Assembly (NCBI GenBank): GCA_014804225.1
Contig: JAAVAF010000073.1
Coordinates: 1-8,568, forward strand
Direction: 5' to 3'
DNA: 8,568 bases
Source: Lachnospiraceae bacterium
Lineage (GTDB): Bacteria > Bacillota > Clostridia > Lachnospirales > Lachnospiraceae
The position numbers were made by a program, and so were the translations under genes. Within the stretch, counting starts at the first letter, position 1; each line of letters begins with the position of its first letter. Positions 5,174 through 8,568 of the stretch are shown here, piece after piece. The notes beneath the pieces were generated by a model. The model was not told the origin of the DNA and did no database searches. It was given only the letters and a program-made list of their open reading frames with translations.

Positions 5174-7138
5174 TCAACGTAATGTAAAGCTGCCAACCAA
5201 ATGTTTCAGCACACTTGCCTGCTCGGACAGCTCCTCGCTTACATTGGCGCTCTCCTGCGCCATTCCCGAATTATCCTGCACCACATCCGAAATCTGATGA
5301 ATGCCGATAGAAGCCTGTTCAATCGCCTTTGTCTGCTGCTCTACCGCATCAGCCACAACACCCATCTGATCTGCTGCCTGTCCTGCCAGAATAACAACCT
5401 CCGATACCGACTCCGTTACTTTCTCTACAACCACGCTGCCGCTGTTCACAGCTTCAATCGCATGCTCAATCAATTCTCTTGTTGCTTTCGCCGCTTGATC
5501 GGATTGTGAAGCAAGATTTCGCACTTCTTCTGCAACGATCGCAAAGCCTCTGCCCGCCATTCCGGCGTGTGCTGCCTCAATTGCGGCATTCAGCGCAAGA
5601 ATATTGGTGTGTGCGGAAATATTTTCAATCACGCCTATAATACGGGCAATTTCGTCCGAGGTCGTCGTAATCAGATTCATCGCCTCATTCAATTCCTGAA
5701 TGCGCTCATTGCTTTCATTCAGTTGTGCCCCCGCACTGTCAACCATATCTTTGGTATGCTCTGCCAATTTCGCCGTTTCTTTAGAATCACTGTCCATATT
5801 TCCAATGATGGAAGAAAGCTGTTCCACTGCACTTGCCTGTTCCACCGCTCCTCTTGACAGAGTTGCACTGCTAGATGCCACCTGCACGGAGTCATTGGAT
5901 ATCCGCGTTGTTGCTGTTGCTATGCCACCCAGCGTATGATTTAAATTATCATTGATTGTTCTTAGATAATCCTGCAAGATCCTAAAGTCGCCGGGGAAAT
6001 TATCGGTTTTACTTTCTTTCGACAAATCTCCGTTTGCAATTCCCCCAAGTACGCTGCCGATTTCATTCACTACCATATTAAAATTATTTACAAGCTGTGC
6101 CGTAGCGTCTGATAGAACGCGTGTTTCATCTCGTCCGTTCACCACCGGAACACTACTTTTCAAATCACCCTCCGAAAGTTGTTGCAGCCGTTTTGCGCAT
6201 TGAACAACAGGGCTTGCAATAGAATGACTGACGCCAAACGAAACCAGAATAACGATCACACACAATCCCAGGCAAACTGCCGTCTGAATCGTATTTCCGG
6301 TATACGCGGAACGCAAGAATTCATCTGTATCAACCACGATTGCAACACTCCAACCATCTGTTCCATGAATTGGCGTATATGCCTGAATATTGTTGGAATC
6401 ATCCTTTTCATAATAGAATTCCTCAACGCCGCTTTCTCCAGCAATCATCTTGCGCTCAATCGCTGCAACGGCCTGCGCGTCTTTGTCATTGGGATTCCTT
6501 CTTGCATTCTGAATCGCATTTTCTTTATTCAAAACGGATTGTTCATCCCAATAAGCAATCGTTGTGCCTTCCTTGTCGAGAATATATGCCTCTCCCTGCT
6601 CTCCAATCTTGATATCCTCTATAATGGATTGCAAAATATATGTATCACACTGAAAATAAATGACGCTGTCAACCTTCCCATTTTTCATAACAGGCGCAGA
6701 CACAAACAAATACATATCATTCCCGTCTATATAAGGTGCAGACAGATAACTTTCTCCATTCATAGCTGCCTGGAAAAAGGGCTCCTTGGAAATATCTACA
6801 TCATGAATCGGATCATACCCATTTGTATCCGCAATACCGCCGAAACGCATATAGTATGTATCCACCTTAGTCTGTATAAACTCCTGCTTTTTCTCCGATG
6901 TTATTTTATTATCTGTAAGTGTCGGATTGGAGGCTATCTCCGAAACGGTTCCGGTGTACGTTGCAATCATGTGTTCCGCCGAAGTAGCAGCCAATCTTGC
7001 TGTTTCCTGCAAGTTCTGCTCCAATGCCGATATTGTGGATTTGTAAGTAATTTCCTTACTCAGCAAAACACTTACTACAGTAACTCCTACGATTGCGATT
7101 GCAACCATCATCATGATTTTCGTTTGTATCTTTTTCAT
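5174..7138 (-). CDS. Methyl-accepting chemotaxis protein with double-Cache-like sensor
   Basis: The 654-residue transmembrane chemoreceptor has TM1 at about 9-27, an extracellular sensor at about 30-278, TM2 at about 284-304, HAMP at about 305-358, a second HAMP-like unit at about 360-410 (GGIANGDLSKE and then PGDFRILQ), and a long coiled-coil signalling domain to the C-terminus. The hairpin tip reads TNILALNAAIEAAHAG followed by GRGFAIVAEEVRNLA, the CheA/CheW-contact signature. The sensor shows dCache-type motifs (DVDISKEPFFQAAMNGE, YLSAPYIDG, VSAPVMKNGKV); the usual WY pair of amino-acid-binding Cache domains is FF here, so the ligand is unclear. There is no C-terminal CheR-tether pentapeptide. 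It is an orphan receptor with no che genes nearby. It has its own promoter; the MKK start lacks a close Shine-Dalgarno site. Confidence 0.96.
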   Translation of the reverse strand: MKKIQTKIMMMVAIAIVGVTVVSVLLSKEITYKSTISALEQNLQETARLAATSAEHMIATYTGTVSEIASNPTLTDNKITSEKKQEFIQTKVDTYYMRFGGIADTNGYDPIHDVDISKEPFFQAAMNGESYLSAPYIDGNDMYLFVSAPVMKNGKVDSVIYFQCDTYILQSIIEDIKIGEQGEAYILDKEGTTIAYWDEQSVLNKENAIQNARRNPNDKDAQAVAAIERKMIAGESGVEEFYYEKDDSNNIQAYTPIHGTDGWSVAIVVDTDEFLRSAYTGNTIQTAVCLGLCVIVILVSFGVSHSIASPVVQCAKRLQQLSEGDLKSSVPVVNGRDETRVLSDATAQLVNNFNMVVNEIGSVLGGIANGDLSKESKTDNFPGDFRILQDYLRTINDNLNHTLGGIATATTRISNDSVQVASSSATLSRGAVEQASAVEQLSSIIGNMDSDSKETAKLAEHTKDMVDSAGAQLNESNERIQELNEAMNLITTTSDEIARIIGVIENISAHTNILALNAAIEAAHAGMAGRGFAIVAEEVRNLASQSDQAAKATRELIEHAIEAVNSGSVVVEKVTESVSEVVILAGQAADQMGVVADAVEQQTKAIEQASIGIHQISDVVQDNSGMAQESANVSEELSEQASVLKHLVGSFTLR

Positions 7139-7146
7139 TGTTCCGT

Positions 7147-7180
7147 ACCGAGATTCTTTATCCCGGTTTCTGCCCCCTTT
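7147..7180 (-). promoter_or_regulatory. Leader hairpin and displaced Shine-Dalgarno of the chemoreceptor gene
   Basis: No GGAGG-like site lies in the usual window before the ATG at 7138. A good anti-16S match, AAAGGGGG, lies at 7180-7173, 34 bases from the ATG. Between them ACCGGGA (7167-7161) can pair with TCTCGGT (7153-7147) as a 7-bp hairpin with one wobble and a 7-base loop. Folding it would bring the site to about 13 bases from the ATG. Function as a bridged ribosome-binding site is an inference. Confidence 0.4.
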
Positions 7181-7216
7181 ACTATAAAGTATTTCAGATA
7201 TTGTATCTGCTACTTT

Positions 7217-7245
7217 ATTTTACTTCTTTCGATTTTGAATGTCAA
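7217..7245 (-). promoter_or_regulatory. Near-consensus sigma-A promoter of the chemoreceptor gene
   Basis: TTGACA (7245-7240) and TAAAAT (7222-7217) are separated by 17 bases. Transcription would start near 7210, giving a leader of about 72 bases. A short palindrome, CAGATA-TTG-TATCTG (7195-7209), sits just after the predicted start and could be an operator or a 5'-end hairpin. No flagellar sigma-28-type promoter with correct spacing was found. Confidence 0.82.
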
Positions 7246-7274
7246 CGTCTCAAAGAAACAGTTTCATTCCTTTA

Positions 7275-7832
7275 TCAGCTCTTCATCACAACCGGCTCGA
7301 TTACAGAAGCAAAAATGGACGTAAGCTTTGCCATGCCTTCCGATGGCTCTTGCTGAACTGCCCTTGCATATATTTCATACTTTGCGGAATCGTCCGTCTT
7401 TCTTGTATTTTCCTGTGTTGCCGACACTTTTCCCGTAATATTTGCATGGCATCCCCAAAAGCTTGAACCGAAACTACTCGTCACTTCTTCCGTTCCTGTA
7501 TTTTTACTTAAGGTCTGCTCTGTCACTTCCATATTGAAGCGCACAGTCGCCTCATCCATCACGAACGCCGGAACCGGTACCAGAGATAACAGCGGCGCCT
7601 GCACTTCAATCGGTACAACCTCTGAAGCGCCTTCCTCCGAAATAATCTGACGATTCAGCGTAAACTTCAGGATATTTGTTTCTCCGTCCGCTTTACCATC
7701 TTTATAAGCCATACGAAATAAATACGACAAATAAACTTCACATAATTCTGCCTGTCCTTTTGCAACCTCTACAAGCGGCTGAGCGATAAGCTGTCCAAGC
7801 GGTAATCCCACAAATTGTTCTGCTATAGCCAT
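7275..7832 (-). CDS. DUF2589-family protein
   Basis: This 185-residue soluble protein has no signal peptide. The N-terminal helix region (FVGLPLGQLIAQPLVEVAKG, residues 7-26) and the strand-rich core PLLSLVPVPAF (80-90), DEATVRFNMEV (93-103) and GKVSATQENTRKTDDSAKYEI (134-154, with the TRKTD-SA-YEI signature) match DUF2589 as I know it. The C-terminus carries EPSEGMAKL (162-170). Function of the family is unknown to me. A strong GGAGG site lies 6 bases before the ATG. It is the last gene of a three-gene cassette, 18 bases after a shorter paralog-like protein. I see no clear terminator after it, so some read-through into the chemoreceptor gene is possible. Confidence 0.85.
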   Translation of the reverse strand: MAIAEQFVGLPLGQLIAQPLVEVAKGQAELCEVYLSYLFRMAYKDGKADGETNILKFTLNRQIISEEGASEVVPIEVQAPLLSLVPVPAFVMDEATVRFNMEVTEQTLSKNTGTEEVTSSFGSSFWGCHANITGKVSATQENTRKTDDSAKYEIYARAVQQEPSEGMAKLTSIFASVIEPVVMKS

Positions 7833-7850
7833 AACATTCCTCCTTTTTTA

Positions 7851-8324
7851 TTATAAAAACCGATTATATGCATTAAGTATCCTTGCCATTCCCTCCGTCG
7901 GTTCTTCCTTTTTAAACTCTAATGTAATCTGATGATGCTCCGTCCCCTGTTCATCATTCATCGGTTCCGTATTGACCATAAAATGATTTCCATTTGTCAC
8001 ACCGCTTACGTTTAAAGTTACTTTTACACCATCCAAAACCAGCGAATTGTGTTTTACCAACGCTACTATGGGAACAGCAACACCAGCATCGTCAGGTGAA
8101 GCCGGCGTCTTAAAATACTGAAACACAGGCATATATGCCTCATCTCTTGTTTTTCCTTCAGACAGTATCGTGTCGTCGTCGCTTTCCTCAGACAGTATCA
8201 TACTGTCGTTTTTGTCTGAAACAAAATATTTCATAAAATTTGTATACGCATTATGCTGAATCGCATCCTGTGAGGCTTGCACGGAAGATGCAATCGAAGT
8301 CAATAAAGTCTCAAGCTCAACCAT
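7851..8324 (-). CDS. DUF2589-like protein, diverged paralog
   Basis: The protein has 157 residues and no signal peptide or membrane span. An amphipathic N-terminal helix (LETLLTSIASSVQASQDAI, 4-22) leads to an acidic insert with a tandem unit (SMILSEESDD then DTILSEG, 41-57). The core VPIVALVKHNSLVLDGVKVT (84-103) and ITLEFKKEEPTEGMARI (133-149) align by eye with the DUF2589 neighbour at PLLSLVPVPAFVMDEATV and YARAVQQEPSEGMAKL. The shared end EP[S/T]EGMA[K/R] supports common ancestry. It lacks the TRKTD segment. The start is one base after the stop of the upstream gene, with a GGGG site within that gene's end, implying coupling. A family search could place it in another small related family. 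Confidence 0.78.
   Translation of the reverse strand: MVELETLLTSIASSVQASQDAIQHNAYTNFMKYFVSDKNDSMILSEESDDDTILSEGKTRDEAYMPVFQYFKTPASPDDAGVAVPIVALVKHNSLVLDGVKVTLNVSGVTNGNHFMVNTEPMNDEQGTEHHQITLEFKKEEPTEGMARILNAYNRFL
8158..8207. repeat. 30-base-spaced direct repeat with a 17-base perfect palindrome inside the DUF2589-like gene
   Basis: TCAGACAGTATC occurs at 8158-8169 and 8188-8199. The second copy forms the perfect palindrome GACAGTAT-C-ATACTGTC (8191-8207). The repeat encodes the two ILSE units in the acidic insert, so it may be an internal duplication; the palindrome could also be a binding site or RNA hairpin. Confidence 0.55.
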
Positions 8325-8325
8325 T

Positions 8326-8565
8326 CTACAGCATCCCCTCTCCGCTTAGAACACATATGCAATCTGCACCGATGTGGTATTTTTCGCATAAATATCTGTA
8401 ATCATTACTCACCTCAACAGCTTGGTGTCCCTTTTGTCCCTTATTGGGCGAAAATGCCGCATACCGCCCAACTTCGACCGCCTCGCCATTTAGATTGACG
8501 GACTGCGTCACGCCAATATCCATAAGAAAAAAACGGTTTTCAAACAACTCGCTTAAATTTTTCAT
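8326..8565 (-). CDS. Uncharacterised 79-residue protein, first visible gene of the DUF2589 cassette
   Basis: I do not recognise a family. The protein (MKNLSELFENRFFLMDIGVT, ending VLSGEGML) has no signal peptide and no membrane span. It is balanced in charge, with two C-terminal cysteines (CICVL) and a predicted mix of strands and helix, consistent with a small folded domain. The stop codon lies one base before the start of the DUF2589-like gene, so the two are surely in one operon and probably translationally coupled. The ATG is 3 bases from the window edge, so its ribosome-binding site and any longer N-terminus cannot be seen. Confidence 0.7.
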   Translation of the reverse strand: MKNLSELFENRFFLMDIGVTQSVNLNGEAVEVGRYAAFSPNKGQKGHQAVEVSNDYRYLCEKYHIGADCICVLSGEGML

Positions 8566-8568
8566 ACC

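Noticed and set aside
7139..7216. Cyclic-di-GMP riboswitch before the chemoreceptor gene
   Set aside because: The leader is only about 72 bases and shows none of the conserved GEMM core segments.
6179..7324. Long plus-strand open frame (381 codons) opposite the chemoreceptor gene
   Set aside because: It is antisense to a clear chemoreceptor, rich in Cys, Ile, Arg and Asn without domain signature, and lacks a promoter or Shine-Dalgarno site.

Overview
The window looks like a piece of a Clostridia chromosome, most likely Lachnospiraceae. G+C is moderate to low, Shine-Dalgarno sites are strong and GGAGG-type, the promoters are of the sigma-A type, and several families are common in that group (DUF4474, DUF2975 with a small Xre regulator and DUF4153/4173, DUF2589). 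This assignment is an inference from gene content. Every supported gene lies on the minus strand, so transcription runs from high to low coordinates. I see no tRNA, rRNA, CRISPR array, transposase or phage gene.

Read in the direction of transcription there are five blocks. (1) 8565-7275: a tight three-gene cassette with an unrecognised 79-residue protein and two related DUF2589-type proteins. Its promoter lies outside the window. (2) 7245-5126: a monocistronic methyl-accepting chemotaxis protein with its own near-consensus promoter, a structured leader and a strong double terminator. (3) 5015-3231: a promoter boxed by a 10-bp inverted repeat drives a membrane-anchored DUF4474 protein and a calcineurin-like metallophosphoesterase, which overlap by a GTGA stop/start junction. 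(4) 3209-1632: a near-consensus promoter, a membrane-anchored M15 (D,D-carboxypeptidase type) peptidase, a nicotinamidase/isochorismatase-family hydrolase, and a well-formed terminator. (5) 1556-1: a near-consensus promoter, a DUF2975 membrane protein, a small Xre-type regulator and the start of a large DUF4153/4173-type membrane protein that runs off the window.

How the genes may work together: block 5 is a recurring module in which a small DNA-binding protein is made with two membrane proteins of unknown role, and it is probably self-regulated. Block 4 joins cell-wall trimming outside the membrane to a small cytoplasmic amidase. Block 3 couples a membrane-anchored protein of unknown function to a metal-dependent phosphoesterase. 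Block 2 is an orphan chemoreceptor with an extracellular double-Cache-like sensor. Block 1 is the least understood: two diverged DUF2589 paralogs share a C-terminal signature and are made with an orphan small protein, which suggests a multi-subunit assembly. It is the best candidate here for an undescribed system.
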